A stretch of DNA of 64,000 nucleotides, from positions 310,001-374,000 of the forward strand of contig NZ_JAUFQN010000019.1 of assembly GCF_030409795.1 (NCBI RefSeq), read 5' to 3'. The translations under genes and the position numbers were made by a program. Every line of letters starts with the position of its first letter. Positions within the stretch are counted from its first letter, which is position 1. Source of the DNA: Flavobacterium paronense. GTDB lineage: Bacteria; Bacteroidota; Bacteroidia; Flavobacteriales; Flavobacteriaceae. Below the pieces are notes generated by a model. The model saw nothing but the letters and a program-made list of their open reading frames with translations, did no database searches and was not told where the DNA came from. Positions 17,066 through 26,536 of this stretch are shown piece after piece.

Positions 17066-18661
17066 ATGAAAAAACAACTACTATTGATAACTTCGGTGGC
17101 CTTACTGTGTTTTGCTTCAGCTGCAAATGCCCAGGCACCTGTATTGGGAACCTCTTCAGGTTTTGCCCTTTTCTCAACTAACGGAGCGGTCAGCAGTACC
17201 GGACTGTCACATATTACGGGTAATGTCGGCACCAATAACGGTTCCAGTACCAATTTCGGAAACGTAGACGGTATCATGCATGATGCAGATGGTACTACGG
17301 CGAATGCGGCGGCTTCCCTTACGGTTGCGTACAATCAATTAAACGCAGCCATTCCCAACTTTTTCCCGGCACCACTACTGGGCAACGGACAATCACTGAA
17401 TGCCGGAACCTATTTTATCGGACAAAGTGCCAGCCTGAATAATACCCTAACCCTTAACGGACAAGGAAATCCCAATGCCGTCTTTATCTTTCAGATACAG
17501 GGGGCGTTTTCATCGGCAGCGGGAGCACAAATCCTACTGACCAATGGAGCAGTAGCCTGCAACGTCTTCTGGAAAATAGAAGGGCTGGTAGATTTAGCCT
17601 CCAATACCGTCATGAAAGGAACTGTCGTGGCCAATAACGCTGCCATCATACTTAATTCAGGGGTCTTTTTGGAAGGTCGCGCACTTTCAACCACCGGAGC
17701 CGTAACGGTTTCAGGAGTGACTGTAGTAACACCGCTGGGTTGTGGAACGCCAGTACTTACCGGACCTGCTGCACCGGCACTGAATTCCGTGTCCTGCTAT
17801 ACGGTATTTTCAGGAAATGGAGCGGTAGCCAACACTGGGGTTTCTTTTGTAACAGGCGATATCGGAACCAATGTGGGTCTTACAACCGGCTTTCAGGCCG
17901 CCAATGTAACCGGCACCATACATCCAAACCCTGACGTATCGACGGCACAATGTGCCTTTGACCTGAACACTGTATACACCTATCTTAGCACCCTTCCTGT
18001 CGATATAGAGCTGCTTTATCCTGCCGCTTTTGGACAGAATCTGGTGCTGACACCGCATACCTATCTTATGAATGCGGCCACGGTATTGAACGGGACCGTT
18101 TTCCTAAACGCCCAGCATAATCCGAATGCTGTATTTGTAATCCGGATTGTCGGTGCACTTTCCACCAGTACCTATGCGGCTGTAGTATTGCAGAATGGGG
18201 CACAGGCTAAAAATGTGTTCTGGAAAATTGATGGGGCCACCAGTCTGAATGATTATACTAACTTTAAGGGAACCGTGATAGGGAACAACGGAGCCGTACT
18301 ACTGAATTTAGGTACCCAGGTCGAAGGGCGTGTCCTAAGTACAAGTGGCGGAATAGCCACTTTTGGTATCAATGCTCAGATGACAGCGGGTTGTACGCTG
18401 GGGCTAAACGATGTTATAAAAACCAGGGCGCAATTGTACCCAAATCCGTTTACTGCTTCTTTAAATATAACTTTAAATGATTTGGATAATGGTGCAGCGG
18501 AACTTACGATTTACAATACCCTGGGGATGCTGGTTATGAAAACTTCACTAACGCAAAACGAAACGGTTATCCCGATGAGTCTTGCTTCAGGAGTGTACTA
18601 TTACAAACTCACCGGAACTAATGGAACGCTGCAAAGCGGCAAGCTTATTGCAAGACCATAA
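17066..18661 (+). CDS. Secreted ice-binding protein with two DUF3494 domains and a T9SS signal
   Basis: The 531-residue protein has a signal peptide (1-22, ending NAQA), two tandem DUF3494 ice-binding domains (about 27-225 and 240-445) and a type IX sorting domain (about 455-531: LYPNPFTASLNI to LASGVYYYKL). Each domain shows the family marks: FALFSTNGAVSSTG / TVFSGNGAVANTG at its start, and NAVFIFQI / NAVFVIRI followed by NVFWKI and KGTVV/KGTVI further in. DUF3494 proteins bind ice crystals through a flat beta-solenoid face, and two domains in one chain usually raise activity by avidity. It would be exported by T9SS and attached to the surface or released. Confidence 0.92.
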   Translation: MKKQLLLITSVALLCFASAANAQAPVLGTSSGFALFSTNGAVSSTGLSHITGNVGTNNGSSTNFGNVDGIMHDADGTTANAAASLTVAYNQLNAAIPNFFPAPLLGNGQSLNAGTYFIGQSASLNNTLTLNGQGNPNAVFIFQIQGAFSSAAGAQILLTNGAVACNVFWKIEGLVDLASNTVMKGTVVANNAAIILNSGVFLEGRALSTTGAVTVSGVTVVTPLGCGTPVLTGPAAPALNSVSCYTVFSGNGAVANTGVSFVTGDIGTNVGLTTGFQAANVTGTIHPNPDVSTAQCAFDLNTVYTYLSTLPVDIELLYPAAFGQNLVLTPHTYLMNAATVLNGTVFLNAQHNPNAVFVIRIVGALSTSTYAAVVLQNGAQAKNVFWKIDGATSLNDYTNFKGTVIGNNGAVLLNLGTQVEGRVLSTSGGIATFGINAQMTAGCTLGLNDVIKTRAQLYPNPFTASLNITLNDLDNGAAELTIYNTLGMLVMKTSLTQNETVIPMSLASGVYYYKLTGTNGTLQSGKLIARP

Positions 18662-18693
18662 CGGCTGTATAAAAATAAACGCTTTCTAAAACA

Positions 18694-18727
18694 TAAAAAC
18701 CGATTGGGAAACCAGTCGGTTTTTCTT
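18694..18727 (+). terminator. Rho-independent terminator after the ice-binding protein gene
   Basis: AAAACCGATT and AGTCGGTTTT flank GGGAAACC, with a short T run; about 33 bp after the stop. Confidence 0.85.
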
Positions 18728-18764
18728 TTGGAAAATGGAGTCGGTAGTGGGAAAATATACGCTC

Positions 18765-18992
18765 AACAGTTCGAGTGTTTTTAGTTGTGTAGTTTGGTAA
18801 AGAAAGGATATCGTGCTTACCAAAAATTTATCGAGAACCGTTGTTAAAACTAAAGCTTCTCGATTAGCTTCGCTCAATTCGGCTAAAGCCTCGGGTCAAT
18901 TTTTAAAACTAAGAACTCGCGTTCTCACTTTTAAAAATCACTCGAAGTGACGGTTCGCGTAAGTGAGAGGTTATTTATACGTCGTCAGCTAT
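18765..18992. repeat. MITE-like element, reverse orientation
   Basis: It runs from CAGTTCGAGTG at 18765 to CACTCGAAGTGACG at 18952, followed by the linker type (GAGAGGTTATTTATACG) also seen in the 1379-2410 array. The copy carries an extra middle segment (CTTCGCTCAATTCGGC...) shared with a copy near 24325. It fills most of the gap before the Fic gene. Confidence 0.8.
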
Positions 18993-19115
18993 ACAGTCGT
19001 CATCTTGGTTTATCCCGATGCCTATCGGGAAGTGTTTTTTTGTTGACCGCAGCGTAGAAAAACCGCGGCAAGTTAGCGCCAATAATTTGGAGGTTCACAA
19101 AAAAAGAGTATTTTT

Positions 19116-19139
19116 GATACTATCAAATGATACTATCAA
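19116..19139 (+). promoter_or_regulatory. Direct repeat over the Fic gene start
   Basis: GATACTATCAA occurs at 19116-19126 and 19129-19139, spanning the first possible start codon (19127). The arrangement could be a binding site for an autoregulator, and it suggests that the second ATG (19139) may be the true start. Confidence 0.35.
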
Positions 19140-20092
19140 TGAAGCCTCCTTATGACATTACTCCGAAAATTTTAAAATTAATACGTGCTATTTCTGAAAA
19201 AATCGGAGAAGTAAATGCTAATTATCTCACCAAACAATCACCACAATTGCGAAAGCAGAATAGAATCAAAACAATTCATTCTTCTTTAAAAATGGAAGGT
19301 AACACTTTGACTATAGAGCAGATTACAGCATTGATAGAAAACAAAAGAGTTATCGGTCCGGAAAAAGATGTTATAGAAGTTCTAAATGCTATCAAAGTTT
19401 ATGAAAAATTACACAGCTATACATTTTCTTCAGACAAAAGCTTTTTGAAAGCACATCTCGAGTTAATGAATGGACTAATTGAAAGTGCGGGAAAATATAG
19501 AAAAGAAGGGGTTGGAATAGTTAAAGGTACCATCGTTGAACACATTGCCCCGCCATTTGACAGCGTTCCGCATTTGATGAAAGATTTGTTCGAATATCTG
19601 AAAGATACGGATGAATTAACACTACTAAAAAGTTGTGTGTTTCATTACGAAATGGAATTCATCCATCCCTTCCTTGATGGCAATGGCAGAATGGGTAGAT
19701 TATGGCAGACTGTAATTCTGATGTCTGAATATCCAGTTTTTGAGTTTTTACCATTTGAAACCTTAATCAGTAAAACCCAAGATGACTATTATAAATCATT
19801 AGCGTTAAGCGATAAAGTTGGGAATTCAACTATCTTCATTGAATACATGCTTGGGGTTATTGATAAATCATTGAAAAATTTACTGAATTACAACAACAGA
19901 GTTTTAAAAGATACCGATCGTTTAGAATACTTTTTAAACCTCGGCATTAAAGAGTTTAGCCGAAAAGAATATATGAACATATTTAAAGATTTATCATCAG
20001 CAACAGCAAGCAGAGATTTAAAAAAAGGACTGGAAATGAATAGGTTGGAAAGTGTTGGCAATCTCAACAAAACGAAATATATAGTGAAATAA
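19127..20092 (+). CDS. Fic-domain protein (predicted AMP transferase)
   Basis: The 321-residue protein contains the complete Fic motif HPFLDGNGRMGR (180-191), with catalytic H180. The inhibitory helix motif S-x-x-x-E-G is upstream (S53 to G58 in SLKMEG), making it a class II Fic protein with built-in autoinhibition. The last 60 residues look like a winged helix (SRKEYMNIFKDLSSATASRDLKKG). Proteins of this build transfer AMP to a target protein when inhibition is relieved. The start could be 19127 or 19139. It is a single gene bounded on both sides by MITE-like repeats. Confidence 0.9.
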   Translation: MILSMKPPYDITPKILKLIRAISEKIGEVNANYLTKQSPQLRKQNRIKTIHSSLKMEGNTLTIEQITALIENKRVIGPEKDVIEVLNAIKVYEKLHSYTFSSDKSFLKAHLELMNGLIESAGKYRKEGVGIVKGTIVEHIAPPFDSVPHLMKDLFEYLKDTDELTLLKSCVFHYEMEFIHPFLDGNGRMGRLWQTVILMSEYPVFEFLPFETLISKTQDDYYKSLALSDKVGNSTIFIEYMLGVIDKSLKNLLNYNNRVLKDTDRLEYFLNLGIKEFSRKEYMNIFKDLSSATASRDLKKGLEMNRLESVGNLNKTKYIVK

Positions 20093-20164
20093 TTACTATA
20101 GCTAATAGTGTTGCCGGTAAGTTAGGGTTGAGTTGTAAGTTATGAGTTATAAGTTGCGGGTTTT

Positions 20165-20505
20165 GTTTATAGAAAGCTTCTCGATACAATTTATGTTCCG
20201 TTGCACTCCACAAAAATCACTCGAAGTGACGGTTCGCGTAAGTGAGAGGTTATTTATACGTCGTCACCTATACAGTCGTCAGTTCGAGTGTTTTTGGTTC
20301 GTGGTTTGGTAAAGAAAGGATATCGTGCTTACCAAAAATTTATCGAGAACCGTTGATATTAAGAGGAGGAAGCCCAGTGGGCTTCAGGTACACGAACTTT
20401 AGTTCGTCAATAGAATATATCGATAACCATTGTTTAAACTAAAGCTTCTCGATACTATTTTTGTTCCATTGCATTCCACAAAAATCACTCGAAGTGACGA
20501 ACCTA
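20165..20505. repeat. MITE-like elements, reverse orientation
   Basis: A partial copy ends CACTCGAAGTGACGG at about 20232. A fuller copy follows, from CGTCAGTTCGAGTG (20277) to GAAGTGACG (20499). The second holds the insert with GAAGCCC/GGGCTTC (about 20345-20420) that is also found in the fifth copy of the 1379-2410 array, so the two share a source. Confidence 0.8.
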
Positions 20506-20509
20506 CAAC

Positions 20510-23500
20510 CTACAACTTAGTAATCTTACTCGTCACTGCATACGTATCCGTAGTGGCTTTTACCAAATAAATCCCCGAGGCCAAGCCATTCATAGGCAGC
20601 ACCACTTCCTGATCTCCTACTTGCGATTGGACCGTTTGTTGGTACACCATCTGACCCGAAAGGTTGTATACGCTAAAGTTTATCGCTTCGCCTTGTGTAT
20701 TCTCTAACTGAATGTTAGCGGTAGCACCAACAGGGTTAGGGTATACAGTGAGTTGGAACTTAGACTCCAGAGTGCGGTTTACTTTTTGGGTATCGGTATA
20801 AATAGCATCCCCTTGTGCATCGTATTGCGTCAAACGATAATACACCATACCCGTGGCATAACTTTCATCTGTAGCGCTATAACTCGCTGAAGCCATTCCT
20901 TTTCCGGCTTGGGTAGTCAGTAGTTCAAAATGGATGTTGTCAAACGAACGTTCTATAGTATAGCTTTGGTTTTTGGTCTCCTGGGTGGTGGCCCATTTTA
21001 AAAGTACTTTTTTAGGTTGGGCTATCGCTAAGAATTCTGATACAGCAGCAATGCTACTTTTTCGGGCAGCATCATTACGGGTATACCAAATAGGAGCCGT
21101 TACGATTCTTTTACCATCCGATTCGGTTATGTCGATATAATAGTAACGAGATGCTAAGTTAGCCAAGGCCGTGTGGGTAAACGAAATAGACCCCGTGGTA
21201 GTACTGGTTAATACAGTCGCATTTGTACCACTACCTGCTATTCCTGAATATATTTTTAAAGACGTCACCGGATTGCTAGTGGTGGTCGTTACCGTAATGG
21301 TAGGAGCTCCGGCAGCCGTCATTATCGTCCCTAAAGGTTTGTTATTGACTTTAAACGTTACATACGCCCCACAATCCTCGGAAGCATAAAAGCGCATCGC
21401 TCGCATGGCACTTAACACACTACTTTCGTTTAAGGCTGTAGCTAAAACTACCGTTCTGGAGGTGGCGGTATGCCCATGGGTTACATTGTGGTTATCATGG
21501 TCTATAGTTGGTCCTAAATGATAGCCTCTGGCCAACATATTACGGTAAAAGCTAAGATACAACATAGATGAAGGCGGGTCGGTATAGGTTACATCCAGCG
21601 AGGTAGAAGGGCCATTCTCTACCGCCGAACCTACTACTGCATCATCCGCAGCGCTATCATAGGTACTCATAATACCATTATAATCGGTATTGTTTGGGTG
21701 TGCCAATGTAGCAAAAGCATTACTACTGCTATAACTGTTGATCACATTAAACAATCCGGTACTTCCGGTATAGGTCGACAGCGGTACATAGATATCATAA
21801 TTGTTCGTATCCCATCCTACTAATTTATCCACACCATATACTACTACGTGACCTCCACCCGAGATAACACCCCATTCCATGCCATACATGGCTACGAAAG
21901 AGGGAGTAGTAGCCGCAGCAGCTTGGGAGCGACCCAAGGCATAATTGGCCAAGGACATTCCGGCACTCAAGTGGTTGTGTTCGCTAATGCCTAAGAAATC
22001 CATACAGTTGGCCGTATCCCCAAAAGAGAAATCGCCTGAAGGCAATCCTGTCCCATCACTATACTCACTGTGCGAGTGGAAATTACCAAAGTAATAATAC
22101 AAGGGCGCTTCCAAAGTAGTAGCCGAACCCGTTAATGGCGCAGTCGTTTTATAAACAGGGCCTCCGCTACAGCTGGTATTGTTATAGCTAAAGACATAAA
22201 AATAATAAGTTGTGCTGGCAGATAAACCTGAAGCAGCAAAGGTATTGGTACTTCCGGCACTTACCACCGTAGCATTCCCAAAAGTAGCGCCAGTAGTATA
22301 GGTAGTTCCGTTAGCTGGACTAGCGGTTAAGGATGCCGCGGTACTATAGGCCACTAAATAACCACTAGCCGCAGTGGTCGTAAAAGAACCCGTGGCTGTG
22401 GCACTCGTAGTCCCCGAAAAGCTTAAGGCAGTAGGTTGGTCAGCCGGAGCCACACAAGGGGCAGCAATAGTTGCAAAACTACCCGTTAAAGGAGTGTCTG
22501 TTTTATAGGTTATCCCTCCGCTACACCCCACATTGTTATAGGCAAAAACGGTTATATAATAGGTGGTGTATGGTGTTAATCCGTTAAGGGATAAAGAAGT
22601 GGCGTTGCTACTACTTAGTACCGTACCGTTGCCTAAAGTATTCCCAACAGTATAGGGAGTACCATCCGTTGGATTAGCCGATAAGGGTGCTGCGCTATAC
22701 ACCACTAAATAGCCATCGGCAGTAGAAGCGGTAAAAGAACCTGCGTTGGAAGTGCTTGTTGGCGAACCAAAAGTCAAGCCGGTAGCTTGGTTAACCGGAG
22801 CCACGCAAGGGGCAGCAATAGTAGCAAAACTACCCGTTAAAGGAGTAGTTGTTTTATAGGTTATCCCTCCGCTACAGCCCAAATTATTATAGGCAAAAAC
22901 GGTTACATAATAGGTAGTGCCTGGTGTTAATCCGCTTAGGGATAAAGACGTAGAAGCGCCACTGCTTAATACAGTTCCGTTGCCTAAAGTGTTCCCTGCT
23001 GTATAAGTAGTACCATCCGTTGGATTAGCCGATAATGCTGCGGTACTATACACCACTAAATACCCATTGGCCGTTGTAGCGGTAAAAGAACCTGTGTTGG
23101 ATGTACTCGTTGGCGAACCAAAAGTCAAGCTCGTAGCTTGGTTAGCCGGAGCTGTACAAGGGGTCGACAATTGGTAGCCCAACCGTTTCGGGTCGGTAGT
23201 TCCTGCTGCTTGAACAGTAGCAATAGTCGCACTAGTCCATTGCGATGATGTATAAGTAGCTGTTGGTGTGGTCACCGAAGTATTTCGGACATAACTGCTA
23301 TCGGTAGCATTAATGCCAGTACCAAATTTGTCTATAATGGTATTGGAAGCATTTAAGAGCGCTATACCATCATTCCCAGTGAAGTTGATAACAGTATTGC
23401 TGGTTTGGGCTGCACTTGCGGCAGTTAGATAGGGTATTTCAGTTCCATTCCCCGTATTGCCAATCAACACAGAACCATAAGCAGGTATAGTAACCGTCAA

Positions 23501-23755
23501 ATTAATAGTGCTGGTCGCTGCTCCGTTAAAAGCAATTTTACCCGTAGAACCTGTTACGAGCCAAATACCTAACTTTAGTTGGGGTGAGGCAGTATTAATG
23601 GCGGTATTCCCCGTATTGGTTAACTCAATCCATTTGTTAGTTCCTGTGCCTTCATAATACTGTGAGATTATGACTTGAGCCGAAGCGGAATGTACTGATA
23701 CAACGGCTAAAACTAGAGATGCTAACTGCTTTATAAATAGTACTGTTTTGTTCAT
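20510..23755 (-). CDS. T9SS-exported multidomain protein: lamin-tail-like, three FN3-like repeats, PHP-type hydrolase
   Basis: This 1081-residue protein has a signal peptide (1-26), a lamin-tail-like domain (about 27-180: VIISQYYEGTGTNKWIELTN), three fibronectin-III-like repeats of about 115 residues (about 195-545, each with G-Y-L-V-V/A-Y-S and T-Y-Y-x-x-V-F-A/S-Y-N-N), a PHP-like metal hydrolase domain (about 555-830, with HSHSEYSDG, SEHNH and a later HAN/DHDNH) and a T9SS sorting domain (about 1005-1081, YPNPVG to GIYLVKA). CehA/McbA-like PHP domains hydrolyse phosphoesters or related bonds; the substrate here is unknown. The three repeats are highly similar in DNA as well, suggesting recent internal duplication. 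Confidence 0.88.
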   Translation of the reverse strand: MNKTVLFIKQLASLVLAVVSVHSASAQVIISQYYEGTGTNKWIELTNTGNTAINTASPQLKLGIWLVTGSTGKIAFNGAATSTINLTVTIPAYGSVLIGNTGNGTEIPYLTAASAAQTSNTVINFTGNDGIALLNASNTIIDKFGTGINATDSSYVRNTSVTTPTATYTSSQWTSATIATVQAAGTTDPKRLGYQLSTPCTAPANQATSLTFGSPTSTSNTGSFTATTANGYLVVYSTAALSANPTDGTTYTAGNTLGNGTVLSSGASTSLSLSGLTPGTTYYVTVFAYNNLGCSGGITYKTTTPLTGSFATIAAPCVAPVNQATGLTFGSPTSTSNAGSFTASTADGYLVVYSAAPLSANPTDGTPYTVGNTLGNGTVLSSSNATSLSLNGLTPYTTYYITVFAYNNVGCSGGITYKTDTPLTGSFATIAAPCVAPADQPTALSFSGTTSATATGSFTTTAASGYLVAYSTAASLTASPANGTTYTTGATFGNATVVSAGSTNTFAASGLSASTTYYFYVFSYNNTSCSGGPVYKTTAPLTGSATTLEAPLYYYFGNFHSHSEYSDGTGLPSGDFSFGDTANCMDFLGISEHNHLSAGMSLANYALGRSQAAAATTPSFVAMYGMEWGVISGGGHVVVYGVDKLVGWDTNNYDIYVPLSTYTGSTGLFNVINSYSSSNAFATLAHPNNTDYNGIMSTYDSAADDAVVGSAVENGPSTSLDVTYTDPPSSMLYLSFYRNMLARGYHLGPTIDHDNHNVTHGHTATSRTVVLATALNESSVLSAMRAMRFYASEDCGAYVTFKVNNKPLGTIMTAAGAPTITVTTTTSNPVTSLKIYSGIAGSGTNATVLTSTTTGSISFTHTALANLASRYYYIDITESDGKRIVTAPIWYTRNDAARKSSIAAVSEFLAIAQPKKVLLKWATTQETKNQSYTIERSFDNIHFELLTTQAGKGMASASYSATDESYATGMVYYRLTQYDAQGDAIYTDTQKVNRTLESKFQLTVYPNPVGATANIQLENTQGEAINFSVYNLSGQMVYQQTVQSQVGDQEVVLPMNGLASGIYLVKATTDTYAVTSKITKL

Positions 23756-24633
23756 CTATTGTGATATTTTATAGTAAAAGAAATAAAAATATTTTATTCA
23801 AGGAATAGAAATGCAGCGCATAATCTGGTTTTATGCACATTTTGTTAACAAATCAGCATTATTTTACTATTTGGATTACATTTTTGTTAATTTTCATGCA
23901 TTTCCTTTCTCACAAAGCGAAGAAATGCTTTTAGGGAAAGAAATAATCATAAGAAAAACCTATAGTAAAAAGGGGTTGAGGTTGAGAAGCAAGGAAAAAG
24001 GGAGAAAATAAAGTGACGGATTGAGTAAGAGAGAGGTTATTTATTCGTCGTCAGCTATACGGTCGTCAGTTTGAGTGTTTTTGGTTCCGTACTTTGGTTA
24101 GGAAAGGATAACTTCTCAACCAAAAATGTATCGAGAACCGTTGTGCATACTAAGCTTCTCGATACAATTTTTAAAACTAAGAACTCGCGTTCTCACTTTT
24201 AAAAATCACTCGAAGTGACGACCCCGCATACGTCAGTTCGAGTGTTTTTGGTAATGTTGTTTGGTTAGGAAAATAAATCGTCCTTACCAAAAATGTATCG
24301 AGAACCGTTGTTTATGGAAAGCTTCTCGATTAGCTTCGCTCAATTCGGCTAAAGCCTCGGGTCAATTTTTTAAACCACGAACTGGCGTTCGTAGTTTAAA
24401 AAATCACTCGAAGTGACGGTTCGCGTAAGTGAAAGGTTATTTATTCGTCGTCAGCTATACGGTCGTCAGTTCGAGTGTTTTTGGTTCGTAGTTTGGTAAA
24501 GAAAAGATATCGTGCTTACCAAAAATTTATCGAGAACCGTTGTTTCAGCTAAAGCTTCTCGATACTATTTTTGTTCCATTGCATTCCACAAAAATCACTC
24601 GAAGTGACGAACCTAAAACCTACAACCACCAAC
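23756..24633. repeat. Intergenic region with three MITE-like elements
   Basis: Three reverse-orientation copies run 24064-24220, 24231-24418 and 24464-24609, each from CGTCAGTT(C/T)GAGTG to CACTCGAAGTGACG. The middle copy has the CTTCGCTCAATTCGGC insert also present at about 18866. The stretch 23756-24000 likely holds the promoter of the minus-strand T9SS protein; no gene is supported, and a 66-codon plus-strand frame at 23811 looks random. Confidence 0.8.
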
Positions 24634-25536
24634 TCACAACTCCTTTGCAATTTCCGAAGCCACTTTAGCATTATTCTTAATCAAGGCTATATTTGCTTCC
24701 AGACTTTCCCCTTGGGTATGTGAGGCGATATGCTGCAGGATAAAAGGCGTTACTTCTTTCCCTTTGATGTTTTGTTTGGCAGCATCGGCTAGGGCTTGTT
24801 GGATGTGTTGTTCTATAACTGTTGGTTCCATTTCGTATTTGGCCGGAATAGGATTGGCAATTAATACCGAGCCGTTGAGTCCTAAATCCCATTTGGCTTT
24901 TAAGAGTTGGGCAAAGGCCAGGGGCGTGTCCAATCGGAGTGGAGAGGCAAACCCGCTTTTAGAAGAATAAAAGCTCGGGAATTCATCCTGTCCATACGTC
25001 ACTACAGGAACTCCCATAGTTTCTAAGTACTCTAAGGTAAGTCCAATATCCAATATCGATTTCACGCCGGCGGCTACCACAGCCACATTGGTTTGGGCCA
25101 TTTCGGTTAAGTCGGCTGAGATGTCCATAGTAGTTTCGGCGCCACGATGTACACCACCAATGCCACCCGTGGCAAATATCCTGATGCCTGCCATAGCCGC
25201 AATCCGCATGGTCGCAGCTACAGTAGTTGCTCCGGGAAGTTTGTTGGCAATAACATACGGCATATCGCGTAAGCTTACCTTCCAAACGCCTTTGGTCTGA
25301 CCAAAATAATCGATATCATCCGAAGACAAGCCCACCAAACAGCAGCCGTCTTTAATAGCAATAGTCGCAGGTATCGCACCCTGTGCTCGCACCACAGCCT
25401 CTACCGATTTGGCCGTAATCGCATTCTGAGGCCACGGCATTCCGTGGGAGATGATGGTAGATTCCAATGCCACTACAGGAAGGTTATTTTCCAGGGCGTG
25501 TTGTACTTCCGGGTGTATTTTAATGTAATTAATCAT
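24634..25536 (-). CDS. psuG: Pseudouridine-5'-phosphate glycosidase
   Basis: The 300-residue enzyme splits pseudouridine 5'-phosphate into uracil and ribose 5-phosphate in pseudouridine salvage. It matches the PsuG family along its length: VALESTIISHGMPWPQN near the N-terminus, ATTVAATM, FATGGIGGVHRGAE, VVAAGVKSILDIG, YLETMGVPVVTYG and the C-terminal ANP-x-P segment. Its start overlaps the end of the upstream kinase gene by 8 bp, showing translational coupling of the two steps of the pathway. Confidence 0.95.
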   Translation of the reverse strand: MINYIKIHPEVQHALENNLPVVALESTIISHGMPWPQNAITAKSVEAVVRAQGAIPATIAIKDGCCLVGLSSDDIDYFGQTKGVWKVSLRDMPYVIANKLPGATTVAATMRIAAMAGIRIFATGGIGGVHRGAETTMDISADLTEMAQTNVAVVAAGVKSILDIGLTLEYLETMGVPVVTYGQDEFPSFYSSKSGFASPLRLDTPLAFAQLLKAKWDLGLNGSVLIANPIPAKYEMEPTVIEQHIQQALADAAKQNIKGKEVTPFILQHIASHTQGESLEANIALIKNNAKVASEIAKEL

Positions 25537-26455
25537 GGTAATAAGTAGCCTTAAGTGAGTATAATTTTTCTTTAGTAATGGTATAATCTATGGAACCTTT
25601 CTTTTTAAGGACTTCGAAGGCTAGGGTATGCCCCAATTGCAGGCATTTCATTTCAGCTTCACCTTGCAGGTATCCCAACAACCAGCCTGCTAGTGCCGCA
25701 TCACCCGCTCCGGTACTATCAACAATAGTAATGAGAGGAACTCCCAAAACAGTGTTGGTAGGTTCTTGACAAATAACAGAACCCAGACTGCCTTTTCGGA
25801 GCCATATTTTTGCTACACCTCTTTGCAGTAGAGCGTTTACTTGCTCTTGTTCATCGGTAATTTCCCAGGGATGCATCAATTGAAGTTCCTCTTGATTAGG
25901 CGTAATCATAGACACGCCGTTGAGGTTCAAAGTTGCCAGTTTAGCCGCTTTGGGTACCGATACGGGTTCTATGAGTAAAGTTTGGTTAGTGGTTTTAGCA
26001 AAATCGATAAGCCATTGTAGGGTTGGGATAGCCAAATTGGTATCGATAAGCAGTACGTCAAATGCCTTCAGATAGTTTGCTCTGGCTTCCAATACCGGAA
26101 TAGTGATGGTGGTATCGGTTATATCTTGACAAACCGCCACATACAAATTCCCATCCGGATTGAGAATAGAAACGTATTTACCCGTACTTCCTTCCACAGT
26201 AACCGACTGACTTATGTCGACACCCATGCGCTCAAAAGAAGCTTTGATAAAGTCGCCGTCTGCATCAGCACCCAAGGCAGTAAGCAACGCCACATCAACA
26301 TCGAGCAACGCTAAGTGCTGCACAATATTACTCACCACACCCCCAATACTGGTAGTTTTCTGAGCAGGGTTAGAAGAATGAGCCACTATACTTCCGTCAC
26401 AGAAATACAACTCATCTACCAAAGTAGCTCCAATACATAATATTGATTTTGACAT
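25529..26455 (-). CDS. psuK: PfkB-family sugar kinase, predicted pseudouridine kinase
   Basis: The 308-residue protein is a ribokinase/PfkB-family kinase: an N-terminal glycine pair motif region (GGVVSNIVQHLALL) and the C-terminal signature DSTGAGDAALAGWLLG carrying the catalytic aspartate. It is coupled to psuG by an 8-bp overlap, so its substrate is very likely pseudouridine, phosphorylated at the 5' position before PsuG cleaves it. The assignment of substrate rests on this context. Confidence 0.88.
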   Translation of the reverse strand: MSKSILCIGATLVDELYFCDGSIVAHSSNPAQKTTSIGGVVSNIVQHLALLDVDVALLTALGADADGDFIKASFERMGVDISQSVTVEGSTGKYVSILNPDGNLYVAVCQDITDTTITIPVLEARANYLKAFDVLLIDTNLAIPTLQWLIDFAKTTNQTLLIEPVSVPKAAKLATLNLNGVSMITPNQEELQLMHPWEITDEQEQVNALLQRGVAKIWLRKGSLGSVICQEPTNTVLGVPLITIVDSTGAGDAALAGWLLGYLQGEAEMKCLQLGHTLAFEVLKKKGSIDYTITKEKLYSLKATYYHD

Positions 26456-26479
26456 AAAACAAATATAGGCAAAAAGGGG

Positions 26480-26512
26480 AAACCTGACAGGTTTTTAAAA
26501 CCTGTCAGGTTT
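26480..26512. repeat. Nested palindrome between the GH1 gene and psuK
   Basis: AAACCTGACAGGTTTT and its inverted copy AAAACCTGTCAGGTTT lie side by side; each half is itself a near-palindrome. It may act as a terminator or attenuator between the GH1 gene (ends 26537) and psuK. A similar CCTGACAGG palindrome is a common dispersed repeat in flavobacterial genomes. Confidence 0.6.
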
Positions 26513-26536
26513 ACTCGTCAACCCACAACCTATAAC

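Noticed and set aside
20242..20442. 66-residue plus-strand frame
   Set aside because: Entirely within a MITE-like element; no protein support.
23811..24011. 66-residue plus-strand protein
   Set aside because: No family, AT-rich upstream region of a divergent gene, likely chance frame.
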